Source: Alphaproteobacteria bacterium (GTDB taxonomy: Bacteria > Pseudomonadota > Alphaproteobacteria > UBA6615). Taken from it: a DNA stretch of 45,292 nucleotides. The notes under the pieces were generated by a model that was given only the letters and a program-made list of their open reading frames with translations, was not told where the DNA came from and searched no databases. This document shows positions 33,585-43,292 of this stretch, piece by piece (the first letter of the stretch is position 1; every line of letters begins with the position of its first letter). A program made the position numbers and the translations under genes. The DNA lies in NCBI GenBank assembly GCA_018666195.1, contig JABJAG010000202.1, positions 1 to 45,292 of the forward strand. The letters are read 5' to 3'.

Positions 33585-35768
33585 ATGATGCTCCAATCCG
33601 AACTTGTCGAAAAGGTGCGTGCGTACGATCCGAGCGCAGATGCTGAGGCGCTTGTTCGTGCCTATGAATTCGCGATGAAAGCGCATCGCGAGCAAACACG
33701 CGCTTCGGGAGACCCGTATTTCAGTCATCCGCTTGAGGTGGCGGGGATTTTGACGAATTATCGTCTCGACACAGCCTCCATCATTACAGCGTTGCTGCAT
33801 GACACGATTGAGGACACCGAGGCCACAAGCGCGGAAATTGCTGAGCTCTTTGGTGATGAGGTTGCGCAACTGGTGGATGGGGTCACAAAACTGACCCAGT
33901 TGGAATTGCAGTCCGACCGCGCCAAACAAGCCGAGAATTTCCGCAAATTGTTACTGGCCATGAGCCGGGATATTCGTGTGCTGTTGGTGAAACTGGCGGA
34001 CCGGCTGCACAACATGCGTACGTTGCATCATGTACCCAAGGAAGAACGTCGCCATCGCATCGCTCATGAGACCATGGACATTTATGCGCCGCTCGCGGAA
34101 CGGATAGGTATGCACGACATCAAGGATGAGCTTGAAGATAGGGCTTTCCGTGAGCTGTATCCTGATGCGAGGGATTCGATTTCGCGCCGTCTTCAGTTCA
34201 TGCGTTCTGAAGGTGACAGTGTCGTTGAGGCAGTCCTCGTTGAGTTGCGGGCCGTTTTTGCTGAAGCTGGTATTGGGGCTGATATAGCCGGACGAGAGAA
34301 GTCGCCCTATTCGATATGGCGGAAAATGCAACGTACGCAATCTTCGGTCGAGCAACTTTCTGACATCATAGCGTTTCGCGTTGTCGTGCCCACAGTGTCG
34401 GAATGCTATCAGGCGCTTGGTGTGGTTCATGGGCGTTATCAGGTCGTGCCAGGACGGTTCAAAGACTATCTCTCAACCCCCAAGCCCAACGGTTATCGCT
34501 CGCTTCATACCAGCGTCATTGGGTTAGCTGATCATCGGATCGAGATTCAGATTCGTACACGAGACATGCACGATGTAGCTGAACGTGGTGTTGCTGCTCA
34601 TTGGGTCTACAAGGAGACCGGGTCGGGTCCGGCTTCCAGCGCACTCCGCGAGGAAAATCGACAATATCGCTGGCTCCAGGAGTTGCTGGAGATTCTGGAA
34701 AATGCTGCAGCGCCGGAGGATTTCCTCGCGCATACGCGCCTCGAAATGTTTTCGGATCAGGTATTCTGCTTCTCACCCAAGGGCGAGGTTTATTCGCTGC
34801 CGCGCGGCTCCACGTCGATTGATTTTGCCTATGCTGTCCATACCGATATTGGCGATAAATGCGTTGGTGCGAAGGTCAATGGCCGAAACATGCCGCTCCG
34901 GACAGCGCTGCAGAACGGCGATCAGGTTGAGATTTTGATCTCGAAGAATCAAACCCCGTCACCGGATTGGGAAAAACTCGTCGTGACAGGCAAGGCAAAG
35001 GCACGGATCCGGCGCGTTTTGCGTGAACAGGAGACGCGCCAATATGTTGATCTCGGGCGGAGTATTGTAGGCAAGGCATTCGACCGGCTTGATGAGGTGC
35101 TTGAAAATGCGCCCCTGAACAAGGCGCTGCGGGAGTTCCATGCCGGTTCAACTGATGACTTGTTCGCGATGGTTGGACAGGGTGTCTATACCGGACGTGA
35201 CGTGGCCCGTGTCGTGTTCCCGGGTAAGGCGGATGGCGGCAAATCCGCAAAAAGCACGAACTCGATCTTCTCCTTGCGTCGTAAGAAACCCGCGCCGTCG
35301 GGTGGCGGTGAGCATGCTGTGCCGATCAGCGGTCTGACACCGGGAATCGCTGTTCATATGGCGAAATGTTGTTATCCGCTGCCGGGTGATCGGATCGTCG
35401 GCGTCATGACGACTGGCAAGGGAGTGACGATCCACACGATCGACTGCATGACTCTGGAAGCTTTTGCCGACAGTCCTGAGCGGTGGATCGACGTATCCTG
35501 GGATCCGGATTCTGATATCACTGGTGGCGAATTGGTCAGTCGATTGAATGTGACCCTCATGAACGAGCCCGGTAGCCTGGCTGATCTGGCAACGACCATT
35601 GCGGGCGCTCAGGGTAATATCTCCAATTTGAAATTCACCAACCGCACGGCCGATTTTTTCGACATGGTCGTTGATATCGAAGTCGCTGACGCCAAACATC
35701 TCAACGCAATAATGACGACGCTGCGGGGGCACAAATCCGTCAGCACAATCGAGCGGGCACGCAGCTGA
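33585..35768 (+). CDS. rel: Bifunctional (p)ppGpp synthetase/hydrolase
   Basis: This 727-residue Rel/SpoT homologue both makes and degrades the alarmone (p)ppGpp. The N-terminal HD hydrolase domain includes YFSHPLEVAGIL and LLHDTIEDT. The synthetase domain includes GRFKDYLSTPKPNGYRSLHT. The RxKD form (RFKD) in that loop marks a bifunctional enzyme, in contrast to the EXDD of the synthetase-only RelA. TGS (VFCFSPKGEVYSLPRGST) and C-terminal ACT domains complete the protein. I chose ATG 33585; a GTG at 33561 lies directly after the terminator and is less likely, and ATG 33588 is adjacent. It is the sole long RSH enzyme in view. Confidence 0.94.
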   Translation: MMLQSELVEKVRAYDPSADAEALVRAYEFAMKAHREQTRASGDPYFSHPLEVAGILTNYRLDTASIITALLHDTIEDTEATSAEIAELFGDEVAQLVDGVTKLTQLELQSDRAKQAENFRKLLLAMSRDIRVLLVKLADRLHNMRTLHHVPKEERRHRIAHETMDIYAPLAERIGMHDIKDELEDRAFRELYPDARDSISRRLQFMRSEGDSVVEAVLVELRAVFAEAGIGADIAGREKSPYSIWRKMQRTQSSVEQLSDIIAFRVVVPTVSECYQALGVVHGRYQVVPGRFKDYLSTPKPNGYRSLHTSVIGLADHRIEIQIRTRDMHDVAERGVAAHWVYKETGSGPASSALREENRQYRWLQELLEILENAAAPEDFLAHTRLEMFSDQVFCFSPKGEVYSLPRGSTSIDFAYAVHTDIGDKCVGAKVNGRNMPLRTALQNGDQVEILISKNQTPSPDWEKLVVTGKAKARIRRVLREQETRQYVDLGRSIVGKAFDRLDEVLENAPLNKALREFHAGSTDDLFAMVGQGVYTGRDVARVVFPGKADGGKSAKSTNSIFSLRRKKPAPSGGGEHAVPISGLTPGIAVHMAKCCYPLPGDRIVGVMTTGKGVTIHTIDCMTLEAFADSPERWIDVSWDPDSDITGGELVSRLNVTLMNEPGSLADLATTIAGAQGNISNLKFTNRTADFFDMVVDIEVADAKHLNAIMTTLRGHKSVSTIERARS

Positions 35769-35840
35769 CCAGCGTACAGCTTGACCTTCTCCTTCCGAAG
35801 GCCGATTCTAAGATCGGACCCGAAATCATGAGATACTTCA

Positions 35841-36608
35841 ATGGCTTCTGAATTACGCCTCGGCGTTAATGTTGATCACGTGGCGACCATCCGCAACGCA
35901 CGGGGGGGCGGATTGCCCGATCCTGTGCGCGCAGCTCAGGCAGCCGCTGCTGCGGGTGCAGACAGCATTGTTGCGCATCTACGCGAAGACCGCCGACACA
36001 TATCTGACGATGACCTGATCCGGTTGCTGGAGGCTATTGAGATTCCTCTGACGTTGGAAATGGCTGCCACCGACGAGATGTTGGACATTGCATTACGACA
36101 TGCTCCCCATGCGGTTTGCATTGTTCCGGAACGACGCGAAGAGCGGACAACTGAGGGTGGCCTGGATGTGGTTTCAGGTCACAACCATCTCAAACGTTTC
36201 GTTGATGATCTCGGGGAACGCGGTGCCATTGTTTCGATGTTCATCGAGCCGGATCGCGCGCAACTTGATGCCTCGCATTCGATCGGTGCGCCAGCGGTGG
36301 AAATTCATGTGGGCGCCTATTGCGACGCATTGATCGCGAAAGATGCAGCCGAGGCTGACCGGCTGCTGGCCCGTATTGTTGAGGCCGCAGAATATGGAAC
36401 GCAGATCGGACTGCAAATGCATGCGGGGCACGGCATTACTTTTGACACGGTCGGTCCCGTTGCGGCGATTCCGCAGATCGAGGAACTTAACATCGGACAT
36501 TTCCTGATCGGGGAAGCCATATTTGGTGGACTGGATAGTTCGATTAAGCGCATGCGGGCACTGATGGAGCAGGCCCGAGCAGATGCGCTTGGCGAGGCGA
36601 TCGCATGA
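35841..36608 (+). CDS. pdxJ: Pyridoxine 5'-phosphate synthase
   Basis: PdxJ condenses 1-deoxy-D-xylulose 5-phosphate with 3-amino-2-oxopropyl phosphate, the last ring-forming step of vitamin B6 synthesis. The 255-residue TIM-barrel protein starts [19 protein letters not shown] and has [34 protein letters not shown] and [14 protein letters not shown], all typical. Its stop overlaps the acpS start (ATGA). The 72-base gap after rel contains a small CCGAT/ATCGG hairpin without a T-tract. PLP made here would serve the decarboxylase at 29971. Confidence 0.96.
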   Translation: MASELRLGVNVDHVATIRNARGGGLPDPVRAAQAAAAAGADSIVAHLREDRRHISDDDLIRLLEAIEIPLTLEMAATDEMLDIALRHAPHAVCIVPERREERTTEGGLDVVSGHNHLKRFVDDLGERGAIVSMFIEPDRAQLDASHSIGAPAVEIHVGAYCDALIAKDAAEADRLLARIVEAAEYGTQIGLQMHAGHGITFDTVGPVAAIPQIEELNIGHFLIGEAIFGGLDSSIKRMRALMEQARADALGEAIA

Positions 36609-37057
36609 GTGAAGACAATCCTGTGAAACCAGGTTTGCCGATGTATCCGATGATCATCGGGTTGGGGAGCGATCTGATTGATATCACCCGAGTTGCGCGA
36701 ACTCTGGAGCGGTTCGGGGAGCGTTTTACAGCCCGATGTTTTACCGATATCGAGCGCGTTAAATCTGATCGCCGTAGGAATCGCGCGGACAGCTATGCGA
36801 AACGATATGCTGCCAAAGAGGCTTGCTCGAAAGCACTTGGGACAGGGTTTCGCAAAGGTGTGTTCTGGCGTGATATGGGGGTCATTAATTTGCCCACCGG
36901 CAAACCTACGATGCATTTGACGAACGGAGCGGCAGCACGCCTTGCTGAAATCACCCCGCCGGGAATGAAACCGCTGATAGAACTTTCACTCACTGACGAA
37001 CCCCCACTTGCACAGGCAATTGTTATTATCTCGGCAATTCCCGATATCGCGAACTGA
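36605..37057 (+). CDS. acpS: Holo-acyl carrier protein synthase
   Basis: AcpS attaches the 4'-phosphopantetheine arm to acyl carrier protein. Family blocks are [22 protein letters not shown] (core N-terminus), [20 protein letters not shown] and [11 protein letters not shown] chose ATG 36605, which overlaps the pdxJ stop. It gives 150 residues, with about 15 more than usual before the conserved [12 protein letters not shown] 36641 or 36650 would give a family-length protein but lacks a ribosome site. pdxJ-acpS-lepB-rnc-era is a conserved alphaproteobacterial order. Confidence 0.93.
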   Translation: MSEDNPVKPGLPMYPMIIGLGSDLIDITRVARTLERFGERFTARCFTDIERVKSDRRRNRADSYAKRYAAKEACSKALGTGFRKGVFWRDMGVINLPTGKPTMHLTNGAAARLAEITPPGMKPLIELSLTDEPPLAQAIVIISAIPDIAN

Positions 37058-37076
37058 TCCGAACACCAAAATAGCA

Positions 37077-37100
37077 GCGCACCATTCGAAACTGGTGCGC
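37077..37100 (+). other. Perfect hairpin between acpS and lepB
   Basis: GCGCACCA (37077-37084) and TGGTGCGC (37093-37100) form a perfect 8-base stem with an 8-base loop in the 104-base gap. There is no T-tract, so it is not a classical terminator; it may mark an attenuation or processing site. Confidence 0.5.
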
Positions 37101-37161
37101 GAGTTGAGACGCGGTTAGAAATCGCGGATATGACGACGCATGAACCGACAAAGGCCGAAGA

Positions 37162-37908
37162 ATGGCGAAAGATCGAAAGAAGAAGAAAGAGGGTGGCGCG
37201 TTCGAGACGGCGCGCACGATCATCTATGCACTGTTGATCGCCGGGGTGGTGCGCACGTTCCTCTTCCAGCCGTTTAACATCCCTTCGGGCTCGATGATTC
37301 CGACTCTGCTGGTCGGCGATTACCTGTTCGTTTCGAAATTTTCCTACGGATATAGCCGATATTCGATGCCCTTTGGGCTGGGCTTCTTTTCTGGTCGTAT
37401 TTTCGGTGGTGCTCCTGAGCGTGGTGACGTCGCTGTGTTTCGGCATCCGCCAACCAATCGAGATGATTTCATCAAACGTATTGTGGGCGTGCCTGGGGAT
37501 CGTATCCAGATGGTCAACGGACGATTGCACCTGAATGGTCGCGTGCTGGTGCGTCAGCGAATTGAAGACCACGTCTCTCGTGATTTTCGGGGCAGTGTCC
37601 GACGTGTGCCGCAGTATGCCGAGACCTTGCCGGGTGGAAAGACCTACACGATCCGTGAAGGGCAGGCCGATCGCGGCCCCGCAGACAACACGCGAGAGTT
37701 TGTTGTTCCGGATAACCACTTCTTCGCGATGGGTGATAACCGTGATGACAGCAACGACAGCCGCAGTTGGGGATTCGTCCCGGCGCAAAATTTCGTCGGA
37801 CGTGCCGAGCTTATCTTCTTTTCGACAGACGGGACGGCAGGGTGGTTGAAACCTTGGCGGTGGGTTCAGGCTGCACGCATCGACCGTCTTTTCGATTCCA
37901 TTGATTGA
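37162..37908 (+). CDS. lepB: Signal peptidase I
   Basis: LepB cleaves signal peptides from exported proteins at the outer face of the inner membrane. This 248-residue protein has one N-terminal membrane segment (about residues 18-34) after a basic tail (KDRKKKK). The catalytic serine is S44 in IPSGSM and the general-base lysine is K105 in FIKRIVGVPGD. The box GDNRDDSNDSR is also present. Its stop (TGA, 37906-37908) overlaps the rnc ATG by one base (TGATG). The rest of the operon follows with very little spacing. Confidence 0.96.
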   Translation: MAKDRKKKKEGGAFETARTIIYALLIAGVVRTFLFQPFNIPSGSMIPTLLVGDYLFVSKFSYGYSRYSMPFGLGFFSGRIFGGAPERGDVAVFRHPPTNRDDFIKRIVGVPGDRIQMVNGRLHLNGRVLVRQRIEDHVSRDFRGSVRRVPQYAETLPGGKTYTIREGQADRGPADNTREFVVPDNHFFAMGDNRDDSNDSRSWGFVPAQNFVGRAELIFFSTDGTAGWLKPWRWVQAARIDRLFDSID

Positions 37909-38576
37909 TGGCAAACGGCGAAGCCATCGAGGAATTGTTTGGTGCCCTCGGCCATCGGTTCAATGATCGAGGTTTGTTGATCCGTGCTCTGAGCCATTCG
38001 AGTGTTGCGAATGCAAATTCCTATGAACGGCTTGAGTTTCTCGGCGACAGGGTGCTGGGACTTGTGGTCGCCCAATTGCTGTTAGAACGATTTCCTGCAG
38101 AAAACGAAGGCGAGATAGGTCGAAGATTTGCTGCACTTGTGCAAGCCAGCACTCTGGCGCAGGTTGGTGCCGAACTTGGCGTGGAACGTTTTGCCCGGGT
38201 TTCACCGGGTGTACTCAACGAAAACATTGTTGCCGATATGGTAGAGGCACTGATCGCAGCGCTTTATCTCGACGGTGGTATGGACAGGGCTGAGGCCTTT
38301 GTTCGAAAACTCTGGGACCCGCTGGTCGAAACGCGATCACGTCCACCCCGGGACCCCAAAACAGCGTTACAGGAATGGGCACAGTCTCAGGGTCAGGGGT
38401 TGCCGATTTATCGAGATATCAGCCGAAGTGGACCTGATCACCAACCGGAGTTTACCGTGGAAGTTAGCATTCAGGATCAAGAGGCTGCCCGCGCAGTGGG
38501 GCCAAGCAAGCGAGCAGCCGAACAAGATGCAGCAGCGGCGATGCTTACCCGATTGGGAGTTAAACAGGATGCCTGA
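37908..38576 (+). CDS. rnc: Ribonuclease III
   Basis: RNase III cuts double-stranded RNA, including the rRNA precursor. This 222-residue protein has the catalytic signature ERLEFLGDR at residues 40-48 and the second acidic region around VADMVEALIAALYLDGG. A C-terminal double-stranded RNA binding domain follows (about 150-222) with KTALQEWAQSQGQGLPIY and GPSKRAAEQDAAAAML. I use ATG 37908; a TTG at 37905 would add one residue. Its stop lies 8 bases inside era, so lepB, rnc and era are translationally coupled. Confidence 0.96.
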   Translation: MANGEAIEELFGALGHRFNDRGLLIRALSHSSVANANSYERLEFLGDRVLGLVVAQLLLERFPAENEGEIGRRFAALVQASTLAQVGAELGVERFARVSPGVLNENIVADMVEALIAALYLDGGMDRAEAFVRKLWDPLVETRSRPPRDPKTALQEWAQSQGQGLPIYRDISRSGPDHQPEFTVEVSIQDQEAARAVGPSKRAAEQDAAAAMLTRLGVKQDA

Positions 38577-39471
38577 CGGGCAAACTCATTGTGGAATTGT
38601 CTCGGTGCTGGGCGCGCCGAACGCGGGTAAATCGACTCTCGTCAATCGTTTGGTCGGAGCGAAAGTCTCGATTGTCTCTCCGAAGGTTCAGACCACACGC
38701 ATTCGCGTCCGTGGGGTTGCGCTGCATGAGAACACTCAGATCGTTTATGTCGATACACCGGGGATATTCGCGCCCAAACGCCGCCTTGATCGCGCGATGG
38801 TAGATGCGGCCTGGGGAGGGGCTGCGGATGCGGATGCGATAGTCCTGCTAGTTGATGCCAAACGCGGGATTGACGCGGATGTGCGTCGCATTGTCGAAGG
38901 GCTGAACAAACGCGAATCCGCAGTGACACTGGTTCTCAACAAGGTGGATAGCATCCGCCGCGAAGAGTTGCTGGCCCTGTCGGAAGAACTGAACGGTATG
39001 GCCAGGTTCGAGCGGACTTTCATGATCTCGGCTCTGAATGGCAGTGGTGTGAGTGATCTTGAGGAAGTGTTGAGCGCACGTATGCCCATTGGCCCATGGT
39101 TGTTCCCCGAAGATGAGATTTCCGATCTTCCTCAGCGATTGCTGGCGGCGGAACTGACGCGCGAAAAGGCCTATCTGTATCTGCATCAGGAGCTTCCCTA
39201 CGCCTTGGCCGTTGGAACGGAAAGCTGGGAAGATTTTGACAATGGTAGTGTGCGGATTGAACAGGCAATCACCGTCGCACGGGAATCCCACAAGGGTATT
39301 GTCGTTGGGAAGGGTGGTCAGATGATCCGTCGTATCCGGGCTGAAGCACAGGAAGAACTCGCGGAATTGATTGGTCGACCGGTCCATTTATTTGTGCGCG
39401 TGAAAGTTCGTGAAAAATGGGCTGATGACCCAGGACATTTCCGAGAGTGGGGCCTGCGTTTCGACGCCTAG
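38569..39471 (+). CDS. era: GTPase Era
   Basis: Era binds the 3' end of 16S rRNA and helps 30S maturation. The 300-residue protein has the P-loop GAPNAGKST near residue 15, VDTPG (G3), NKVD (G4) and a C-terminal KH domain with VVGKGGQMIRRI. I chose ATG 38569, which gives the canonical N-terminus and has an AGG just upstream. The open frame extends much further upstream inside rnc, but that part is another-frame shadow. The start overlaps the rnc stop by 8 bases. Confidence 0.96.
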   Translation: MPDGQTHCGIVSVLGAPNAGKSTLVNRLVGAKVSIVSPKVQTTRIRVRGVALHENTQIVYVDTPGIFAPKRRLDRAMVDAAWGGAADADAIVLLVDAKRGIDADVRRIVEGLNKRESAVTLVLNKVDSIRREELLALSEELNGMARFERTFMISALNGSGVSDLEEVLSARMPIGPWLFPEDEISDLPQRLLAAELTREKAYLYLHQELPYALAVGTESWEDFDNGSVRIEQAITVARESHKGIVVGKGGQMIRRIRAEAQEELAELIGRPVHLFVRVKVREKWADDPGHFREWGLRFDA

Positions 39472-39509
39472 TCCTGTTCGGGGCTGCTTCGGATTGCTCC
39501 GACGCGGCC

Positions 39510-39534
39510 GATTGTGTTCCATGAACAGACAATC
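39510..39534 (+). other. Hairpin between era and recO
   Basis: GATTGTGTTC (39510-39519) can pair with GAACA (39523-39527) and CAATC (39530-39534), with a two-base bulge and a three-base loop. It starts 38 bases after the era stop and ends 19 bases before the recO ATG. No T-tract follows, so it may be an RNA structure or a protein-binding palindrome. Confidence 0.4.
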
Positions 39535-39553
39535 AGCCATCGAGTGAAATCCA

Positions 39554-40321
39554 ATGGAATGGCGTGACGAGGGTATCGTGCTGGCGGCAAGACCGCATGG
39601 AGAAGGCGCCGCGGTCGTGCAGTTGCTTACCCTTGAGCATGGCCGTCATGCTGGACTGATGCATGGCGGAAACTCGCGCGGCAAACGCGGGATGGTCGAG
39701 CCGGGAAACCGCGTGGATGCGGTCTGGCGGGCCAGACTTAACGAACATCTCGGGCGCTACACTATTGAATCGACACGTCACACCGCGGCTCAATTCATGG
39801 ATGATCCCGCGCGTTTGGCCGCACTTTCTGCTGCTTGTGCCGTGGTGGAGACAATCATTCCTGAACGCGAGCCTCATCCGGGACTCTACAAGGCGACTGG
39901 AGCTCTGTTTGACGCCTTGTCCGAGGGAGAGGCTGATATCTGGCCGGCTGTCTATATCCAATGGGAATTGGGGCTTTTACAGGAATTGGGGTTTGGTCTC
40001 GATCTCAATTCCTGTGCGGCAACAGGGGACCTGGAGAACCTGATCTATGTGAGCCCCAGAACCGGGCGTGCGGTGTCGCAGGCAGCGGGGCATCCCTATC
40101 GAGATCGAATGCTGAACCTCCCGCAGTTTTTGCGACCCGACGGGCGTGGGCAGGGGGCCAGTAACGAGGATTTTGCCGACGGATTGAAACTGACGGGGTT
40201 CTTTCTGGCCCGGCATGCTTTTGACCCTCTCGATCGAGGCCTACCGGCATCACGCGAGCGTCTGGAATCCCTTGTTTCTCGCTCCCGGGATGATCTGCAC
40301 GAACTTGCTGCGGATTGTTGA
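39554..40321 (+). CDS. recO: DNA repair protein RecO
   Basis: RecO helps load RecA onto SSB-coated single-stranded DNA in the RecFOR pathway. This 255-residue protein has the RecO OB-fold N-terminus (EGIVLAARPHGEGAAVVQLLT, then HAGLMHGG) and a helical C-terminal part with QWELGLLQELGFGLDLNSCAATG. The second half has a cysteine in SCAATG but I see no full zinc site. The ATG at 39554 is the only good start. The gene follows era, a widely conserved order, and precedes parC by 53 bases. Confidence 0.93.
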   Translation: MEWRDEGIVLAARPHGEGAAVVQLLTLEHGRHAGLMHGGNSRGKRGMVEPGNRVDAVWRARLNEHLGRYTIESTRHTAAQFMDDPARLAALSAACAVVETIIPEREPHPGLYKATGALFDALSEGEADIWPAVYIQWELGLLQELGFGLDLNSCAATGDLENLIYVSPRTGRAVSQAAGHPYRDRMLNLPQFLRPDGRGQGASNEDFADGLKLTGFFLARHAFDPLDRGLPASRERLESLVSRSRDDLHELAADC

Positions 40322-40374
40322 GGTGAATCAGGCGCAGGGCCTAAAAGGGACTTCGTTCCAGCGGAGTTATTAAC

Positions 40375-42597
40375 ATGACGATTGTCGGCGGCGGTGTACG
40401 CCAGGAAGCGTTCAAGGATGCGCTCAGTGAGCGGTATCTGAGTTATGCGCTTTCAACAATTATGGCGCGGTCGCTGCCTGATGTGCGCGACGGTCTGAAG
40501 CCTGTTCATCGGCGTCTGTTGCATGCAATGCGGCAGCTGCGCCTCGACCCTGATCAGGGTTACAAGAAATGCGCCCGCGTCGTGGGCGATGTTATGGGTA
40601 AGTATCACCCCCATGGTGATCAGGCGATTTACGATGCGCTTGTCCGTCTCGCGCAGGAATTTGCCGTGCGCTATCCATTGGTCGATGGGCAGGGCAACTT
40701 TGGCAATGTGGACGGTGATAACGCGGCGGCCATGCGGTACACCGAAGCGCGCATGACCGAAGTTGCGCAGGCCTTACTGGAAGGAATCGATGACGATGCG
40801 GTCGATTTCCGGGAGACCTATGACGGGGAAGGCAGCGAACCGGTTGTATTGCCTTCCAACTTTCCAAATCTTCTGGCCAATGGAGCGACGGGCATTGCGG
40901 TGGGCATGGCGAGTAGCGTGCCGCCACATAATGTTGGTGAGATTTGCGACGCACTTTCCCATCTCCTGAAAACCCCGAATGCGACCATTGCCAAACTTGT
41001 GGACCTGATGCCCGGACCGGACTTTCCGACCGGCGGACTTCTGGTTGAAGACCGGGCCACGATTGTGGATGCCTATGGTTCCGGGCGCGGCAGTTTTAGA
41101 GTTCGTGCCAGATGGGAAAGCGAAGACCTTGGGCGTGGCCAGTATCAGGTCGTGATTACTGAAATTCCCTATCAGGTGCAGAAGTCACGTTTGATCGAAC
41201 GGATCGCGGAACTGATGCACAATCGCAAGCTGCCCTTGCTTGGCGATATTAGGGACGAATCCGCTGATGATATTCGGCTGGTGCTCGAGCCGAAAAGCCG
41301 CAACGTCACTGCGGAAATGCTGATGGAGAGCCTGTTCCGGAACACCGAGATGGAATCGCGGTTTTCACTGAATATGAATGTGCTGGATGCAGACCATGTG
41401 CCGCGCGTGATGACGCTTCGCGAGGTGCTCCAGGCTTATCTTGACCATCGCCATGTCGTTCTCGTGCGGGTGACGGAGCACCGGCTGGAGAAAATAGCCG
41501 AGCGCCTGAATGTCCTGCAGGGATATATGATCGTTTTCCTCAATCTGGATGAGATCATTGCGATCATCCGCGAAGAAGATGATCCCCGCGAGGTCATGAA
41601 AAAACGCTGGGATCTCAACGATGCGCAGGTCGATGCTATCCTGAACATGCGCTTGCGGTCTTTGCGGCGTCTGGAAGAAATTGGTATCCGCAAGGAAATC
41701 GAAGGCCTTGAGGGTGAACAGAAGTCGCTAAAGGGCCTGCTCAAGGATGAGTCCAAACGCCTGAAATATCTGGCTGCTGAAGTTGCTGAAGTAAAGAAGA
41801 AGTTCGGACAGAAAACCGAACTGGGCAAGCGCCGTACAGATATCGCAGAAGCTCCTGCGGTCGTTGCGGTCCCCCTTGAAGCCATGATTGAACGCGAAGC
41901 GGTGACTGTTGTCTGTTCTGACAAAGGTTGGGTAAGGGCGCTCCGGGGCCATGATCTTGATGCGAAAGATCTGAAGTTCAAGGAAGGTGACAAGGGGAAA
42001 TTCGTTCTTGAAGCCGAGACTACAGATAAGCTGCTCGTGTTTGCGACCAACGGACGCTTTTACACGGTCGGAATCGACAAACTGCCAGGTGGCCGAGGGC
42101 ACGGCGAACCGTTACGCCTGATGTTTGATTTGGGAAATGACGCAGATATCGTAGCGTTGCAGGTTCACATTCCTGGAGCGAAATTGGTTGTCGCTTCAAG
42201 TGATGGCCGTGGCTTTGTTGTGCCTGAAGACGATGTGGTCGCTCAGACCAAAAGTGGCAAGCAGGTGCTCAACGTTAAGGGTGATGTTGAGGCGGTCGCC
42301 TGCGCTTCCGTTATCGGAGACCATCTGGCCGTCCTGGGGCGCAAACGTAAATTGTTGGTGTATCCGCTAAGTGAGCTTCCCGAGATGTCACGTGGTCGAG
42401 GTGTAGTCCTGCAAAGTTATTCCAATGACCTGCTGTCTGACGTTGCGACCTTCAACATGAAGGATGGCCTGACGACGATGACTGGTGATCGACATCGAAC
42501 CTTCACCAAGCAGGAATTGAAGGACTGGGTCGGCAAACGGGCGCAGGCGGGGCGTAAAGTTCCTCGTGGTTTTCCTGCAGCGCCACGTTTTAGCTGA
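40375..42597 (+). CDS. parC: DNA topoisomerase IV subunit A
   Basis: ParC is the DNA-cleaving subunit of topoisomerase IV, which unlinks daughter chromosomes. The 740-residue protein has the catalytic tyrosine at Y122 (MRYTEARMT), the coiled-coil (about 430-480) and a C-terminal beta-pinwheel with GRFYTVG and GRGFVVP repeats. It is shorter than the roughly 870-residue GyrA and lacks the GyrA box pattern as far as I can see, so ParC is preferred. In the quinolone pocket the usual Ser is Gln (Q83) and the usual Glu is Asp (D87). parE is not in the window. Confidence 0.93.
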   Translation: MTIVGGGVRQEAFKDALSERYLSYALSTIMARSLPDVRDGLKPVHRRLLHAMRQLRLDPDQGYKKCARVVGDVMGKYHPHGDQAIYDALVRLAQEFAVRYPLVDGQGNFGNVDGDNAAAMRYTEARMTEVAQALLEGIDDDAVDFRETYDGEGSEPVVLPSNFPNLLANGATGIAVGMASSVPPHNVGEICDALSHLLKTPNATIAKLVDLMPGPDFPTGGLLVEDRATIVDAYGSGRGSFRVRARWESEDLGRGQYQVVITEIPYQVQKSRLIERIAELMHNRKLPLLGDIRDESADDIRLVLEPKSRNVTAEMLMESLFRNTEMESRFSLNMNVLDADHVPRVMTLREVLQAYLDHRHVVLVRVTEHRLEKIAERLNVLQGYMIVFLNLDEIIAIIREEDDPREVMKKRWDLNDAQVDAILNMRLRSLRRLEEIGIRKEIEGLEGEQKSLKGLLKDESKRLKYLAAEVAEVKKKFGQKTELGKRRTDIAEAPAVVAVPLEAMIEREAVTVVCSDKGWVRALRGHDLDAKDLKFKEGDKGKFVLEAETTDKLLVFATNGRFYTVGIDKLPGGRGHGEPLRLMFDLGNDADIVALQVHIPGAKLVVASSDGRGFVVPEDDVVAQTKSGKQVLNVKGDVEAVACASVIGDHLAVLGRKRKLLVYPLSELPEMSRGRGVVLQSYSNDLLSDVATFNMKDGLTTMTGDRHRTFTKQELKDWVGKRAQAGRKVPRGFPAAPRFS

Positions 42598-42623
42598 TGA
42601 AACAGGTATATTGTGAGGGTGTT

Positions 42624-42656
42624 GGGAAGCTGATAGTTGTCAGTGACTGATTTCCC
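42624..42656 (+). promoter_or_regulatory. Stem-loop with nested palindromes upstream of bioY
   Basis: GGGAA (42624-42628) and TTCCC (42652-42656) bracket two further inverted repeats: CTGA-N6-TCAG (42630-42643) and TCAGTGACTGA (42640-42650). The element lies 22 bases upstream of the bioY ATG. It does not match the known BioR box TTATN2ATAA. It could be an operator or an RNA structure; unassigned. Confidence 0.35.
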
Positions 42657-42678
42657 GCCGTTAATCCGGAGACGAACA

Positions 42679-43260
42679 ATGCAGACAGCAATAGGCACCG
42701 CCCCCACATTGATCAATGCAATTTGGCCTCGTGAAACCGGTGGTTTGTTGCGCCTGGCTTTGTTGGCAATTGCCGGAAGTGCATTGATGGCGGTTTCCGC
42801 CAAAATTCAGGTGCCAATGTGGCCTGTGCCTATGACCATGCAGACTTTCGCCGTACTCGTAATTGGTATGGCTTATGGCGCACGGTTGGCCGGTGCGACT
42901 CTTCTGCTCTACCTCGCCGAAGGTGCGGTTGGGTTTCCGGTCTTCGCAAGCGGTGGTGGCATTGCTTATATGGCCGGCCCAACAGGTGGCTACCTTGTGG
43001 GCTTCCTGATTGCCGCTGTGATGGTGGGCTGGTTGGCAGAGCGTGGTTGGGACCGTAATGTCGTATTGACGTTCCTCGCCAATCTTGGAGGTACGGTGAT
43101 CATCTTTGCAGTTGGCGTTGCGTGGTTATCAACCATCATGGAGGGTGTTGAAAAAGCCGTTGCAGCGGGGTTTCAACCCTTCTTGGTCGGCGCCGTCGTG
43201 AAGATTGCTCTGGCTGCGGCTATCCTGCCACTGGTCTGGAAGCTCTTGCCGAGGCGTTAG
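42679..43260 (+). CDS. bioY: Biotin transporter BioY (ECF S component)
   Basis: BioY is the biotin-binding membrane subunit of an energy-coupling-factor transporter, and some BioY proteins work without the EcfAT module. The 193-residue protein has about six hydrophobic segments. The family pattern is seen as KIQVPMWPVPMTMQTFAVLVIG, GARLAGATLLLYLAEGAVGFPVFASGGG and GPTGGYLVGFLIAA. I chose ATG 42679, preceded by GGAG at about 42668; an upstream GTG at 42637 is unlikely. No bioMN (ecfAT) gene is adjacent. It ends before a strong terminator. It would supply biotin for AccB. Confidence 0.93.
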   Translation: MQTAIGTAPTLINAIWPRETGGLLRLALLAIAGSALMAVSAKIQVPMWPVPMTMQTFAVLVIGMAYGARLAGATLLLYLAEGAVGFPVFASGGGIAYMAGPTGGYLVGFLIAAVMVGWLAERGWDRNVVLTFLANLGGTVIIFAVGVAWLSTIMEGVEKAVAAGFQPFLVGAVVKIALAAAILPLVWKLLPRR

Positions 43261-43292
43261 TTCAATGGCAACTCTGTCACTCTGAAATCAAT

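Noticed and set aside
38275-38568. Extended N-terminus of Era
   Set aside because: The extra frame overlaps rnc and gives no Era-like sequence; the canonical Era start is at 38569.
39476-39490. LexA-like box GTTC-N7-GTTC upstream of recO
   Set aside because: The second half reads CTTC, so there is one mismatch, and the single site sits just after the era stop; too weak to call.
42598-42678. BioR box upstream of bioY
   Set aside because: The known alphaproteobacterial site TTATN2ATAA is not present in this region.
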